Below are positions 46,936 through 57,490 of a stretch of 64,000 bases of DNA, piece by piece. Within the stretch, counting starts at the first letter, position 1. Every line of letters starts with the position of its first letter. The translations under genes were made by a program, and so were the position numbers. The notes under the pieces are model-generated. The model searched no databases. It was given only the letters and a program-made list of their open reading frames with translations, and was not told the origin of the DNA. The DNA comes from an uncultured Clostridia bacterium (GTDB lineage Bacteria > Bacillota > Clostridia > Lachnospirales > CAG-274): the NCBI GenBank assembly GCA_949948985.1, contig CATLIG010000006.1, positions 1 through 64,000 of the forward strand, written 5' to 3'.

Positions 46936-48249
46936 TCAACCTGCATCTGCTTCTGTTCTTCTTGATTTAGCTCTTTTTTTCTTTTTAACATCATTGGAAA
47001 TATTTTTTCTGTCTCTATTATAGACAAACTCAGGCTTTGCTTTTTTATCAACCACATCTTTTGTAATAATACACTTTTCAATGGTTTCATCTGATGGTAT
47101 ATCATACATAATATCCGTCATAAAACTTTCAACAATCGCTCTTAATCCTCTTGCGCCTGTTTCTTGCTCTACAGCTTTTTTAGCAATACCCTCTAAAGCC
47201 GCACTGTCAAATTCAAGCTTAACATTGTCAAGTTCAAATAAATAAGTATATTGTTTAGTAAGAGCATTTTTAGGCTCTGTAAGAATAGAAATCAAAGCTT
47301 CCTCATCAAGATTAGACAATGATACAACAACCGGCATACGTCCTATAAGCTCCGGTATAAGACCAAATTTGTGCAAATCCTGAGGAACAATTTGTTTAAA
47401 AAGCTTACCGCTTTTAAGTTCTTTCTTTGTCTTAACCTCCGAGCCAAATCCAATTACTTTATTTGTTATACGCCTTTCAATAATATCCTCAAGCCCACTG
47501 AAAGCACCTCCACAAATAAACAAAATATTTGTCGTATCGATTTGAATAAAATCCTGATGAGGGTGTTTTCTTCCTCCCTGAGGCGGAACAGAAGCCACAG
47601 TTCCTTCCAAAATCTTAAGAAGAGCCTGCTGAACACCTTCTCCGCTTACATCACGTGTAATAGATGGATTATCAGACTTTCTCGCTATTTTATCAATTTC
47701 ATCTATATAGATAATTCCTTTTTGGGCTTTTTCAATATTGTATTCCGCCGCCTGAATAATTTTAAGCAGAATATTTTCAACATCCTCCCCTACATATCCA
47801 GCTTCTGTAAGACTTGTAGCGTCGGCAATAGCAAAAGGAACATTAATGATTTTCGCAAGAGTCTGAGCAAGTAAAGTTTTTCCTACTCCCGTAGGTCCAA
47901 TCATAAGAATATTGCTTTTTTGAAGTTCAACGTCATCAGATACTCCCTCCATAGCAATACGTTTATAATGATTGTATACAGCCACAGCCAAAGCTTTTTT
48001 TGCCTCATCCTGACCAATTACATATTCATCCAAAGCGGCTTTAAGCTCTTGAGGTTTTGGCAGATTAAGGTCTAAATCCTCAAAATCATAATCATTAATA
48101 AATTCTTCTTCTAAAATATCAGAACATAAATCAATACATTCGTTGCAAATATAAACTCCTGAACCCGCAATAATTTTTTTTACCTGTTCTTCTGATTTTC
48201 CACAGAAAGAACATTTTACACTATTTTTACCATCCATTTTAGATGCCAC
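46936..48249 (-). CDS. clpX: ClpX ATPase, substrate-recognition subunit of ClpXP
   Basis: A 437-aa AAA+ unfoldase. It has an N-terminal zinc-binding domain ([18 protein letters not shown]), Walker [11 protein letters not shown], Walker [12 protein letters not shown], the GRKHPHQDF pore region and the VIGFGSE loop that docks on ClpP. It feeds tagged or misfolded proteins into ClpP. The start is a GTG at 48249, 8 bases after AAGGAG. The last 20 residues are strongly basic ([13 protein letters not shown]), a slight extension of the usual C-terminus. Gene order tig-clpP-clpX is the common one. Confidence 0.97.
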   Translation of the reverse strand: MASKMDGKNSVKCSFCGKSEEQVKKIIAGSGVYICNECIDLCSDILEEEFINDYDFEDLDLNLPKPQELKAALDEYVIGQDEAKKALAVAVYNHYKRIAMEGVSDDVELQKSNILMIGPTGVGKTLLAQTLAKIINVPFAIADATSLTEAGYVGEDVENILLKIIQAAEYNIEKAQKGIIYIDEIDKIARKSDNPSITRDVSGEGVQQALLKILEGTVASVPPQGGRKHPHQDFIQIDTTNILFICGGAFSGLEDIIERRITNKVIGFGSEVKTKKELKSGKLFKQIVPQDLHKFGLIPELIGRMPVVVSLSNLDEEALISILTEPKNALTKQYTYLFELDNVKLEFDSAALEGIAKKAVEQETGARGLRAIVESFMTDIMYDIPSDETIEKCIITKDVVDKKAKPEFVYNRDRKNISNDVKKKKRAKSRRTEADAG

Positions 48250-48264
48250 AATTCCAACTCCTTA

Positions 48265-48849
48265 TTATTGAGGTTTACTTATAACCGCATCAATTAATCC
48301 ATACTCTTTTGCTTCCTCGGCAGACATATAATTATCTCTTTCCGTATCGTTCTGAATAACTTCTAAAGGCTTGCCTGTATTTTCGGAAAGCATAATATTA
48401 ATTTTCTTTTTAATTTTGAGAATTTGTTCTGCCTGAATTTGAATATCTGTAGCCTGACCCCTGGCGCCTCCTAAAGGCTGATGAATCATAATTTCCGAAT
48501 TAGGCAGAGCAAATCTTTTGCCCTTTTCTCCGCCTGATAAAATAAACGCTCCCATACTCGCCGCCAAACCAATACAAATAGTGGAAACATTAGGCTTTAT
48601 ATACTGCATAGTATCGTAAATAGCGAATCCTGCCGAAACAGAGCCGCCGGGACTGTTTATATAAAGACTTATATCTTTTTCGGGATCTTCTGCAGCTAAA
48701 AACAAAAGCTGAGCAACAACTAAATTAGCGGAAACATCATTAACCTCTTCACCTAAGAAAACAATTCTGTCTTTTAAAAGTCTTGAATAAATGTCGTAAG
48801 AACGTTCACCTCTGTTTGTCTGATCAACAACCATAGGTACTAAACTCAT
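48265..48849 (-). CDS. clpP: ClpP proteolytic subunit
   Basis: A 194-aa serine peptidase forming the tetradecameric chamber of ClpXP. The catalytic triad is intact: S98 in AASMGAF, H123 in MIHQPLGG and D172 in TERDNYMS. The N-terminal propeptide is short. GGGGG precedes the ATG. The gene ends 16 bases before clpX, so they are surely co-transcribed. Confidence 0.97.
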   Translation of the reverse strand: MSLVPMVVDQTNRGERSYDIYSRLLKDRIVFLGEEVNDVSANLVVAQLLFLAAEDPEKDISLYINSPGGSVSAGFAIYDTMQYIKPNVSTICIGLAASMGAFILSGGEKGKRFALPNSEIMIHQPLGGARGQATDIQIQAEQILKIKKKINIMLSENTGKPLEVIQNDTERDNYMSAEEAKEYGLIDAVISKPQ

Positions 48850-48987
48850 AAAGAAACCCCCTTAAAAATACATAAATATCTGTGAATACAAACTCAAAAA
48901 TCCCGAATAACAAAAACCTGAATTTTTGTCCGAAAAAACAATATACAAACCTCTTTTTTCAGTAGTTTTTAATAATAACCAATCTTT

Positions 48988-50289
48988 TTAAGCCTCTGTA
49001 TTTTCAGTAGACTCAACAGCACTGTCAGTAACCAATTTAAGAGCTTTCTGAACCTGAATATCTTTAATAAGATTTTCTTTATCAGAATCTCTCATCGCTT
49101 TCTGAAGTTTTTCAACTTCCATACCATAAGCGCCTGCTATTTTGCCAAGTTCCTCATTAATTTCATCATCAGAAACCTCAAAATTTTCTTTATCCGCAAT
49201 AGCCTCAAGAACAAGTCTGCTTTTCACTTGTTGTTCAGACACAATTCTGTAAGCCTCACGCATATTTTCAAGACTCTGACCCATATATTTCAAATACATA
49301 TCAAGAGATAATCCCTGTCTTGAAATACCCGCCTCAAATTCTCTGATTTTGTTGTTAATTTCATTTTCAATCATTACCTGAGGAACATCCATTTCAGCCT
49401 TTTTAACCAAAATATCAAGAAGTTCTTCCTGTTTTTTATTATCGGCGTCTTTTTGCTTTTGCACTAAAAGTTTTGCCATAATATCCTTTTTATATTCATC
49501 AAGAGTATCAAATTCAGAAACATCCTGAGCGAAATCATCATTAAGTTCCGGAAGTTCTTTAAATTTAATATCTTTAATTTCAACTTTAAATAATGCCGGC
49601 TTGCCTGCAAGGTCTTTCTGATGGTAGTCTTCAGGAAAAGTAACGTTAACATCAACATCATCACCGACATTTTTACCTATAAGCTGTTCTTCAAAATTAT
49701 CAATAAATGAGTGAGAACCTATTTCAAGTTCATAATCATCTCCTTTTCCGCCTTCAAAAGCAACCTCGTCAACAAATCCTTCAAAATCAATAACAGCTAT
49801 ATCCCCGTTTTGAACAGGTCTGTCTGTAACAGTTAAAATTCTGGCGTTCTTTTCTCTCGCTGAATTTATCATATTGTCAACTTCATCATCATTAACTTTA
49901 ATTTCCTGTTTTGTAAAAGCAAGACCTTTATAATCGTCTATTTTCACTTCCGGTTTAATATAAACTTCCGCCGAGAAAGTTACGCCGTCTGTATCGGAAA
50001 CTTCTTCAACATCAATATCAGGTTTTGAAACAACATCAAGATTATGCTCTTTAACAGCCGCGTCATAAGCCTCAGGAAGCACAAAATTAAAAGCGTCGTC
50101 ATAAAAAATAGCTTTGCCATACTGTATTTCAATAATTTTTCTTGGAGCTTTTCCCTTTCTAAATCCCTGAACATTTATACGGCCTTTATTTTTATTGTAT
50201 GAATATTTCATACCTTCTTCAAATCTTTCGGCGGAAACCGAAAAAGTAATTTTAATCTTATTTACATCAATATTTTCTATTGTACTCAT
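48988..50289 (-). CDS. tig: Trigger factor
   Basis: A 433-aa ribosome-bound chaperone with peptidyl-prolyl isomerase activity. It has the N-terminal ribosome-binding signature (GFRKGKAPRKIIE), a central FKBP-like domain (VQNGDIAVIDFEGFVDEVAF, DVDVNVTFPEDYHQKDLAGK) and a helical C-terminal arm ending in a short acidic tail. AAGGAGG precedes the ATG, and a TATAAT box lies about 40 bases upstream without a clear -35. It heads the tig-clpP-clpX cluster. Confidence 0.96.
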   Translation of the reverse strand: MSTIENIDVNKIKITFSVSAERFEEGMKYSYNKNKGRINVQGFRKGKAPRKIIEIQYGKAIFYDDAFNFVLPEAYDAAVKEHNLDVVSKPDIDVEEVSDTDGVTFSAEVYIKPEVKIDDYKGLAFTKQEIKVNDDEVDNMINSAREKNARILTVTDRPVQNGDIAVIDFEGFVDEVAFEGGKGDDYELEIGSHSFIDNFEEQLIGKNVGDDVDVNVTFPEDYHQKDLAGKPALFKVEIKDIKFKELPELNDDFAQDVSEFDTLDEYKKDIMAKLLVQKQKDADNKKQEELLDILVKKAEMDVPQVMIENEINNKIREFEAGISRQGLSLDMYLKYMGQSLENMREAYRIVSEQQVKSRLVLEAIADKENFEVSDDEINEELGKIAGAYGMEVEKLQKAMRDSDKENLIKDIQVQKALKLVTDSAVESTENTEA

Positions 50290-50405
50290 TTAAAAAAAAT
50301 CCTCCTTGGAATATTATACATTTAACGATTATATCATAAATTTCCAACAAAGTCTATAGATTTATTAATTTTTTTTCATTTTTTAAAAAATAGTAATCAT
50401 CATAA

Positions 50406-50687
50406 TTATAATAATTCCATTTTAACATCATCAATAACCGCGTCGGTATTATTTTCAATAAATCTAAGAACATTTTCTATAATGCTGTTTGCGTGAGAAC
50501 TTTCATTTGTAACACAGGCAAAACCAATAACAATATTTTTATGAATGTCCTGTCTGTCTACTTCCGCAATAGATATATTAAATTTATTCTTCGCTTTTTC
50601 AACAATGCTTTTAACTACCATTCTTTTTTCTTTCAAAGATAATACCCAATCAGCAGTCATATAAACAACACAAGTTCCGATAATCAT
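50406..50687 (-). CDS. DUF503 (YlxP-like) protein
   Basis: A protein of about 93 aa. It matches the DUF503/YlxP family, known in Bacillus from the nusA-infB-rbfA region and linked loosely to ribosome maturation. Family-typical parts are LKEKRMVVKSIVEKAKNKFN and ISIAEVDRQD. Start ATG 50687 follows a GGGGTGGAG site. Here it sits apart, upstream of tig, without infB or rbfA. Molecular function is not established. Confidence 0.85.
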   Translation of the reverse strand: MIIGTCVVYMTADWVLSLKEKRMVVKSIVEKAKNKFNISIAEVDRQDIHKNIVIGFACVTNESSHANSIIENVLRFIENNTDAVIDDVKMELL

Positions 50688-50766
50688 AAAACTCCACCCC
50701 AAAACATTAAAATATCAAGGAAACAGCATGGTACAAAAAATCAATATATTAAAATTTTTCTATAAT

Positions 50767-50868
50767 TATAGCAAAACAATAAAAGAATAAACAAATAATA
50801 TTTAATAAAACTGATATAGAAGGGAATTCTTTTATTGTTTCACACTGAAAATTTTGTGAATTGCTATA
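50767..50868. repeat. Family B hairpin repeat, copy B6
   Basis: The best family B copy. It begins TATAGCAAAACAATAAAAGA and ends AAAATTTTGTGAATTGCTAT; the inner right arm TTCTTTTATTGTTTCA pairs with the left. Outer TATAGCAA / TTGCTATA ends are also inverted. Confidence 0.8.
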
Positions 50869-51212
50869 GTCCTGTCTGATAACTTAATCAGCAATTAACG
50901 AAAAACTTTTTTGTCAGGCGAAGTTTGATTTTTGCATTAATACTTGAAAAATTCATAGAAATCAATTTTTAAAATTTTAGAGAAAAAATTTTTGCTTTTT
51001 ATAATAAATTATATAAAACTTTTCAAATTAAATCAAAAAATTTAGCAAAGCCTACACTTTACGTTATATAGTTTAGAATTAAACCCTTTTCAAAGGGTTT
51101 ACGGGTGTGAGCAATCCCATAGTTTTTAAAAATTGGTTTCTGTTGCGAAAATCAAACTTCTATTGACAAAAAAATCTTTTATCAAGCATTATCAGTTAGG
51201 TTATTAAACAAG
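50868..51212. repeat. Composite repeat: family A split by element E2
   Basis: The left half (CCTGTCTGATAACTTAATCA, GGCGAAGTTTGATTTTTGCA) and right half (GCGAAAATCAAACTTCTATT, TCAGTTAGGTTATTAAACAA) together make one family A copy. Between them, 50957-51141 is E2, with inverted ends AGAAATCAATTTTTAAAA and TTTTTAAAAATTGGTTTCT. Confidence 0.62.
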
Positions 51213-51228
51213 TCTTTTCCAAAAATTT

Positions 51229-51651
51229 TTATAAAGATGCTTTTATTTTTTCAATAATTTCTTTGTATTCATCATCGGAAAGATATTTTGGAGGATTAAC
51301 ATTCATATCAAAAGTTCCGCCGAAAGAATATCCGTCTTTCTGTTTAGGAACAATATGCACATGAAGATGAGGCAAAGTATCGCTAAACATACCGTAATTA
51401 ACTTTTGCGGGATTTACCGCTTTATTAATAGCTTTTCCGACTCTTTGCATATCTTTGATAAAAAGAGACGCCTCCTCATCACTAAGTTCTGTAAGTTCGA
51501 CAGCGTGCTTATTGTATGCCATAACGCATCTTCCGTAATAAGTCTGTTCCTTAAAAAGATAGAGTTTTGATACTCCCAAATCCGCAATATAAATCATAAG
51601 GCTGTCAAGTTTCTCTTTATTTCCACAGTATAAACAATCTTTCATATCCAT
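51229..51651 (-). CDS. HIT family hydrolase
   Basis: About 140 aa with the histidine triad LPHLHVHIVP, in which the middle His is the nucleophile in nucleotide hydrolysis or transfer. The N-terminal CLYCGNKEKLD is a possible zinc site seen in some HIT proteins. ATG 51651 follows AAGGAGG at 9 bases. It is downstream of a GNAT gene by about 23 bases. Likely substrates are AMP derivatives such as adenosine phosphoramidates or dinucleotides, by family only. Confidence 0.87.
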   Translation of the reverse strand: MDMKDCLYCGNKEKLDSLMIYIADLGVSKLYLFKEQTYYGRCVMAYNKHAVELTELSDEEASLFIKDMQRVGKAINKAVNPAKVNYGMFSDTLPHLHVHIVPKQKDGYSFGGTFDMNVNPPKYLSDDEYKEIIEKIKASL

Positions 51652-51674
51652 AATAAACATCCTCCTTAGTAGAA

Positions 51675-52112
51675 TTATATTTTTTTACTCATAAATACCA
51701 TTTTTTTAGCTTCTTTAAAACCGTTTCTATTGTAAAAATGTTCCGTCATATCTCCTCTTATAGTCAAAAGCGTAATATTCCGAACACCCTTTTCTTTCAA
51801 CCTTTTTTCAAATTCAGATATTATTTTTGAACCTATTCCCTTACCTCTTGCTGAATTATCCACAGCAAATTCCTGTATAACAAACTCAATTTTATCATAA
51901 TATTGCTCAAAGCATCCTAAAATAAATCCTCGCAAAATATTGTCGGCATATGCACATATACCATAAAATCCCTCTGATTTCATACGCTGACTTAGCCTTT
52001 TATCAGCCATTTTTATTGTCCAGCATTCATTCCACGGCATAGCGTTAAAACTTTTCGTAAATAATTCCGTCATTTCATCAAGCATATTGAAATCTATTTC
52101 TTTATACTCCAT
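51675..52112 (-). CDS. GNAT family N-acetyltransferase
   Basis: A 145-aa acetyl-CoA-dependent acyltransferase. The acetyl-CoA loop is NSARGKGIGSKIISEFEKRL, preceded by the beta strand VIQEFAVD and followed by LLTIRGDMTEHFYNRNGFKE, all in GNAT order. The substrate cannot be predicted. AAAGGTAT precedes the ATG. It starts within about 20 bases of the eno terminator, so it depends on readthrough or a promoter inside that short interval. Confidence 0.85.
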   Translation of the reverse strand: MEYKEIDFNMLDEMTELFTKSFNAMPWNECWTIKMADKRLSQRMKSEGFYGICAYADNILRGFILGCFEQYYDKIEFVIQEFAVDNSARGKGIGSKIISEFEKRLKEKGVRNITLLTIRGDMTEHFYNRNGFKEAKKMVFMSKKI

Positions 52113-52124
52113 AAATATACCTTT

Positions 52125-52163
52125 AAAAAAAGCTGCCGCAAAATATTTACAATCTTGCGGCAG
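52125..52163 (-). terminator. Intrinsic terminator after eno
   Basis: CTGCCGCAA pairs with TTGCGGCAG and is followed on the minus strand by CTTTTTTT. It lies immediately after the eno stop. Confidence 0.92.
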
Positions 52164-52171
52164 TTTCTGAA

Positions 52172-53515
<1,344 letters not shown>

Positions 53516-53550
53516 TTATTAAACTTAAAAATAAAAAGTTTTATATTATA

Positions 53551-53580
53551 TATAATAATACCCAAAATATAACATTGTCA
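53551..53580 (-). promoter_or_regulatory. Sigma-A-type promoter for eno
   Basis: Minus-strand TTGACA (53580-53575), an 18-nt spacer, then TATTAT (53556-53551), about 55 bases before the eno ATG. Confidence 0.72.
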
Positions 53581-53584
53581 ATAC

Positions 53585-53730
53585 GGAAATCAATTTTTAT
53601 AAAACCGTGAGATTGTTATCCTTTACCCTTTTTTTTCAAAAAAACAGGCAAATTTGAACAGAATATAAAGTTTTGTTCTTAAATTAGTTCATATATAAAA
53701 ATACCCGCGATTTTCATAAAAATTGATTTT
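53585..53730. repeat. Family E-like inverted repeat, copy E3
   Basis: It begins GGAAATCAATTTTTATAAAA and ends with TTTTCATAAAAATTGATTTT, an inverted pair like E1 and E2. It abuts the -35 box of the eno promoter. Confidence 0.5.
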
Positions 53731-53759
53731 TATATATTTATCAATCTTATTTTCAGATA

Positions 53760-55301
53760 TTATTTAATTAATAATGATTTACCTGTCATTTCCTTTGGTT
53801 GTTCAAGACCCATCATTTCAAGAAGAGTAGGAGCAATATCACAAAGCTTTCCGCCTTCTTTAATACCTTTTGCGCCTTCACAGTTAACAAGTACAAAAGG
53901 AACAGGATTTGTTGTATGAGCAGTAAAAGGCTGACCTGTTTCATAATCGATAAGCTGGTCGCTGTTTCCGTGGTCAGCGCATAAAAACATCTGACCATTA
54001 ACATTTTTCAAAGCGTCAATAACTTTACCAACACATTCGTCAATAACCTCCACAGCTTTCACAGCTGCGCTCATAACCCCTGTATGACCTACCATATCAG
54101 GATTAGCGTAATTTATAATAATAAGGTCATACTCTTTTTTGAGTATATTCTCAATCAATTTTTCAGTAACCTGATAAGCGCTCATTTCCGGCTGTAAATC
54201 ATAAGTAGCCACTTTAGGGGAAGAAACAAGAATTCTTTCCTCATTTTCATTTGGTTCTTCAACGCCACCGTTAAAGAAGAAAGTAACATGAGCATATTTT
54301 TCTGTTTCAGCCAGTCTTAATTGTTTAAGACCTAAACTTGAAATATACTCACCTAAAGTATTTTTAAGTACCTGAGGCGAATATGCTACTTCTTTATTTT
54401 CAATAGTAACGTCATAATTTGTAAAACAAACATACTTAACATTAAAAAATCCGTTTTTTCTTTCAAAAAAATCAAATTCCTTATCACAAAAAGCTCTGGT
54501 AATCTCTCTTGCTCTGTCAGGTCTGAAATTGAAGAAAATAATGGAATCATTCTCTTTTATTTTAGCTACAGGATGTCCGTTCTCAAGTATAATTGTCGGA
54601 AGAACAAATTCATCTGTCACATCATTAGCATATGATGCTGTTATACAGCTTTCAGCACTCTCAGCGGTTTCACCCTCACCCAAAACCATAGCGTTATAGG
54701 CTTTTTCAAGTCTGTCCCATCTTTTATCTCTGTCCATAGCATAATATCTTCCAGAAATAGTAGCGATTTTTCCTACTCCTATTTCTTTCATTTTACTTTC
54801 AAGTTCTGAAAGAAAACCTTTTCCTGACGTTGGAGGAGTATCTCTGCCATCAAGAAAAGCGTGAACATAAACATTTTTAATATCATTCATTTTAGCGAGT
54901 TTAAGAAGAGCAAAAAGATGTTCAATATGACTGTGAACCCCGCCAGTTGACAACAGACCGTATAAATGTAAATCCGAATTGTTTTTCTTGCAGTTTTCAA
55001 CAGCCGACATCAAAGCGGCATTTTGGAAAAAGTCACCGTCTGAAATTGATTTTGTAATACGTGTAAGCTCCTGATAAACAATTCTTCCTGCTCCCATATT
55101 AAGATGACCAACTTCGGAATTACCCATCTGACCATCAGGAAGACCAACGTCAAGACCGCTTGCATAACCTTTTACAGAAGGATATTTTTTCATCATCTCG
55201 TCAATATTGGGCGTATTTGCCTGTTTAACGGCGTTTCCCTCTGTTTTGTCATTTATACCAAATCCGTCTAATATCATTAAAACAGTTACTTTTTTATCCA
55301 T
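53760..55301 (-). CDS. gpmI: 2,3-bisphosphoglycerate-independent phosphoglycerate mutase
   Basis: A 513-aa two-domain, manganese-dependent mutase of the alkaline phosphatase superfamily. It has MILDGFGIN at the start, the phosphorylated nucleophile S62 in GNSEVGH, HAFLDGRDTPP, FNFRPDRARE and, near the end, CADHGNSDQ. AGGAGAA precedes the ATG. It follows tpiA by 11 bases in the glycolytic operon. Independence from 2,3-BPG is the usual choice in Clostridia. Confidence 0.97.
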   Translation of the reverse strand: MDKKVTVLMILDGFGINDKTEGNAVKQANTPNIDEMMKKYPSVKGYASGLDVGLPDGQMGNSEVGHLNMGAGRIVYQELTRITKSISDGDFFQNAALMSAVENCKKNNSDLHLYGLLSTGGVHSHIEHLFALLKLAKMNDIKNVYVHAFLDGRDTPPTSGKGFLSELESKMKEIGVGKIATISGRYYAMDRDKRWDRLEKAYNAMVLGEGETAESAESCITASYANDVTDEFVLPTIILENGHPVAKIKENDSIIFFNFRPDRAREITRAFCDKEFDFFERKNGFFNVKYVCFTNYDVTIENKEVAYSPQVLKNTLGEYISSLGLKQLRLAETEKYAHVTFFFNGGVEEPNENEERILVSSPKVATYDLQPEMSAYQVTEKLIENILKKEYDLIIINYANPDMVGHTGVMSAAVKAVEVIDECVGKVIDALKNVNGQMFLCADHGNSDQLIDYETGQPFTAHTTNPVPFVLVNCEGAKGIKEGGKLCDIAPTLLEMMGLEQPKEMTGKSLLIK

Positions 55302-55312
55302 AAAACATTCTC

Positions 55313-56056
55313 CTAATAATTAACTATGTTGCTGAAATCTTCTTTAAGACTTGCTCCTCCGACAAGACCGCCGTCTATGTCAGCCATACCGAATAACTCT
55401 TTAGCATTAGAACCATTCACGCTTCCGCCATATTGAATACGAATCTTGTCAGCGGTATTTTGGTCATAAATTTCAGAAATAACTTTTCTTATCGCTGAGC
55501 ATACTTCCTCAGCTTGTTCGCTTGTCGCCGTAACGCCAGTACCTATAGCCCATATAGGTTCATAAGCTATAATAACATTTTCAGCCTGTTCAGAAGTAAC
55601 ATTCTGGAAAGCAGATTTAATCTGAATACGAACAAAATCAACAGTAATTCCTTTTTCTCTTTGCTCAAGAGTCTCGCCTACACAGACAATAGGAATAAGA
55701 GATTTTTCAATAGCCTTAATAACTTTTTTATTGACTGTCTTGTCTGTTTCATTAAAATACTGACGTCTTTCAGAATGTCCTATAATAACATACTTTACTC
55801 CTATTTCAGTGAGCATATCAGCTGAAATTTCACCTGTATAAGCGCCGCTGTTTTCAAAATACATATTTTGAGCGCCAACAGCGATATTAGTCCCTTTAAG
55901 CTCCTCCAGTACAGGAATAAGTTCAACAAAAGGCACACAAAATACAACATCTGATTTATCAGTGTTGACTTTGTCTTTCAAAAGCTTAACAAGCTCCAAA
56001 GCCTCTTTAGGAGTTTTGTTCATTTTCCAGTTACCGGCAATAATTTTTTTTCTCAT
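55313..56056 (-). CDS. tpiA: Triosephosphate isomerase
   Basis: A TIM-barrel enzyme of about 247 aa. The N-terminus [15 protein letters not shown] carries the active-site Lys; the electrophilic His lies in VIIGHSERR and the catalytic Glu in [19 protein letters not shown] closes the phosphate site. It interconverts dihydroxyacetone phosphate and glyceraldehyde-3-phosphate. The start at 56056 follows CGGAGGC; 17 more in-frame upstream codons are not TIM-like. It lies between pgk and gpmI. Confidence 0.97.
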   Translation of the reverse strand: MRKKIIAGNWKMNKTPKEALELVKLLKDKVNTDKSDVVFCVPFVELIPVLEELKGTNIAVGAQNMYFENSGAYTGEISADMLTEIGVKYVIIGHSERRQYFNETDKTVNKKVIKAIEKSLIPIVCVGETLEQREKGITVDFVRIQIKSAFQNVTSEQAENVIIAYEPIWAIGTGVTATSEQAEEVCSAIRKVISEIYDQNTADKIRIQYGGSVNGSNAKELFGMADIDGGLVGGASLKEDFSNIVNY

Positions 56057-56124
56057 ACCAAAAGCCTCCGATTTTTTATATTTTATCATGTAATAATATA
56101 AAGTCAATAAACTTTCCTTAAAAA

Positions 56125-57315
56125 TTATTTATCATTAACAGCGACAACCCCCGGAAGCTCTTTACCCTCAAGGAATTCAAGAGAAGCGCCGCCGCCTGTT
56201 GATATATGACTCATTTTATCCCCGAATCCAAGGAGATTGACAGCCGCCGCTGAGTCACCTCCGCCAATAATAGTAGTAGCGTCAATATCAGCTAAAGCTT
56301 TAGCTACGGCAATAGTTCCTTTAGCGAAATTCTCAAACTCAAAAACACCCATAGGTCCGTTCCATACAACTGTTTTAGCGTCTTTTAAAGCGTCTGCGAA
56401 TAATTCTCTTGTTTTTTCTCCAATATCAAATCCCTGCCAGTCCGCCTCAATTTTGTCAGAATCAACAGTTTTAAATTCCGTATCGTTCTTAAATTCCATA
56501 CCTACAACAGTATCAACCGGAATAAGGAATTTAACTCCTTTTTCTTCAGCTTTCTTCATCATTTCATTAGCATAATCAACTTTGTCTTCCTCAAGAAGAG
56601 ATTTTCCTACCTCATAACCTTTGGCTTTCATAAAAGTATATGCCATACCACCTCCGATAATTAAAGTATCAACCTTGTCAAGAAGATTGTTAATAACGTT
56701 TATTTTATCGGATACTTTAGCTCCGCCCAAAATAGCGACAAAAGGTCTTTCAGGATTATTTACCGCATTGCCAAGATAGTTGATTTCTTTTTCCATAAGA
56801 TATCCAACAGCAGATTCTTTAATATATTTAGTAACACCTACAGTAGAACAATGAGCTCTGTGAGAAGAACCGAAAGCATCGTTTACATAAACTTCCGCTA
56901 AACCGGCAAGTTCCTCGCTGAATGTATCAATATTTTTAGTTTCTTCTTTTCTGAATCTTGTATTCTGAAGTAAAACAACATCGCCGTCTTTCATTTCAGC
57001 CACGGCTTTTTTTGCGTTTTCCCCAACAACAATGTCGTCAGCAGCAAAAACAACGTCTTTACCAAGCTTTTCTGAAAGCCTCTTTGCCACAGGCTCTAAA
57101 GAAGCGCTTGGAGTAGGCTCTTTGGGTTTTCCAAGATGAGAGCAGAGAATAACTTTAGCTCCATCGCCAATTAACTTTTTAATTGTAGGAAGAGCGGCTA
57201 CAATTCTGTTTTCATCAGTAATAACTCCGTCCTGCAAAGGAACGTTAAAATCACATCTTACCAAAACCTTTCTGCCCTTAACTTGTAAATCATCAACTGT
57301 CTTTTTGTTCAACAT
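56125..57315 (-). CDS. pgk: Phosphoglycerate kinase
   Basis: A 396-aa two-domain kinase making ATP from 1,3-bisphosphoglycerate. Signature [14 protein letters not shown] at the N-terminus, [31 protein letters not shown] and the C-terminal GGGDSAAAV nucleotide loop are all present. AAAGGAG precedes the ATG. Two tandem promoters lie upstream, so this is the first gene of pgk-tpiA-gpmI(-eno). The gap (GAPDH) gene that usually precedes pgk is absent here; the upstream neighbour is a Na/Pi cotransporter. Confidence 0.97.
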   Translation of the reverse strand: MLNKKTVDDLQVKGRKVLVRCDFNVPLQDGVITDENRIVAALPTIKKLIGDGAKVILCSHLGKPKEPTPSASLEPVAKRLSEKLGKDVVFAADDIVVGENAKKAVAEMKDGDVVLLQNTRFRKEETKNIDTFSEELAGLAEVYVNDAFGSSHRAHCSTVGVTKYIKESAVGYLMEKEINYLGNAVNNPERPFVAILGGAKVSDKINVINNLLDKVDTLIIGGGMAYTFMKAKGYEVGKSLLEEDKVDYANEMMKKAEEKGVKFLIPVDTVVGMEFKNDTEFKTVDSDKIEADWQGFDIGEKTRELFADALKDAKTVVWNGPMGVFEFENFAKGTIAVAKALADIDATTIIGGGDSAAAVNLLGFGDKMSHISTGGGASLEFLEGKELPGVVAVNDK

Positions 57316-57336
57316 AAAACCTTTTCTCCTTTCACA

Positions 57337-57358
57337 AGCCGTGTGTGTTATAACGGCT
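57337..57358 (-). promoter_or_regulatory. Leader hairpin before pgk
   Basis: AGCCGT pairs with ACGGCT around a 10-nt loop in the pgk 5' leader, ending about 10 bases before the ribosome site. It may stabilise the message. Confidence 0.4.
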
Positions 57359-57373
57359 CATTTAACATATAAA

Positions 57374-57401
57374 ATTATATAGCTTGCAATATACATGACA
57401 A
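57374..57401 (-). promoter_or_regulatory. pgk promoter, proximal
   Basis: Minus-strand TTGTCA (57401-57396), a 16-nt spacer, then TATAAT (57379-57374), about 60 bases before the pgk ATG. Confidence 0.65.
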
Positions 57402-57430
57402 ACCTTTTGAGAATATTTGCCAACATATAT

Positions 57431-57459
57431 ATTATAAAATAAAAATCTTACTTTGACAA
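57431..57459 (-). promoter_or_regulatory. pgk promoter, distal
   Basis: Minus-strand TTGTCA (57459-57454), a 17-nt spacer, then TATAAT (57436-57431). Ideal spacing; it lies 57 bases upstream of the proximal promoter. Confidence 0.68.
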
Positions 57460-57490
57460 TATTATAACATTATCTTTTTTAAATTTTTTA

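Larger units (their letters stand above)
50688..51228. other. Repeat-filled intergenic region
   Basis: About 540 bases between the HIT and DUF503 genes, filled by family B copy B6 and a family A copy interrupted by E2. No gene seen. Confidence 0.6.

Noticed and set aside
46936-46995. Truncation or frameshift at the ClpX C-terminus because of the basic tail
   Set aside because: All functional motifs are present and the tail is a modest extension of a kind that varies in the family.
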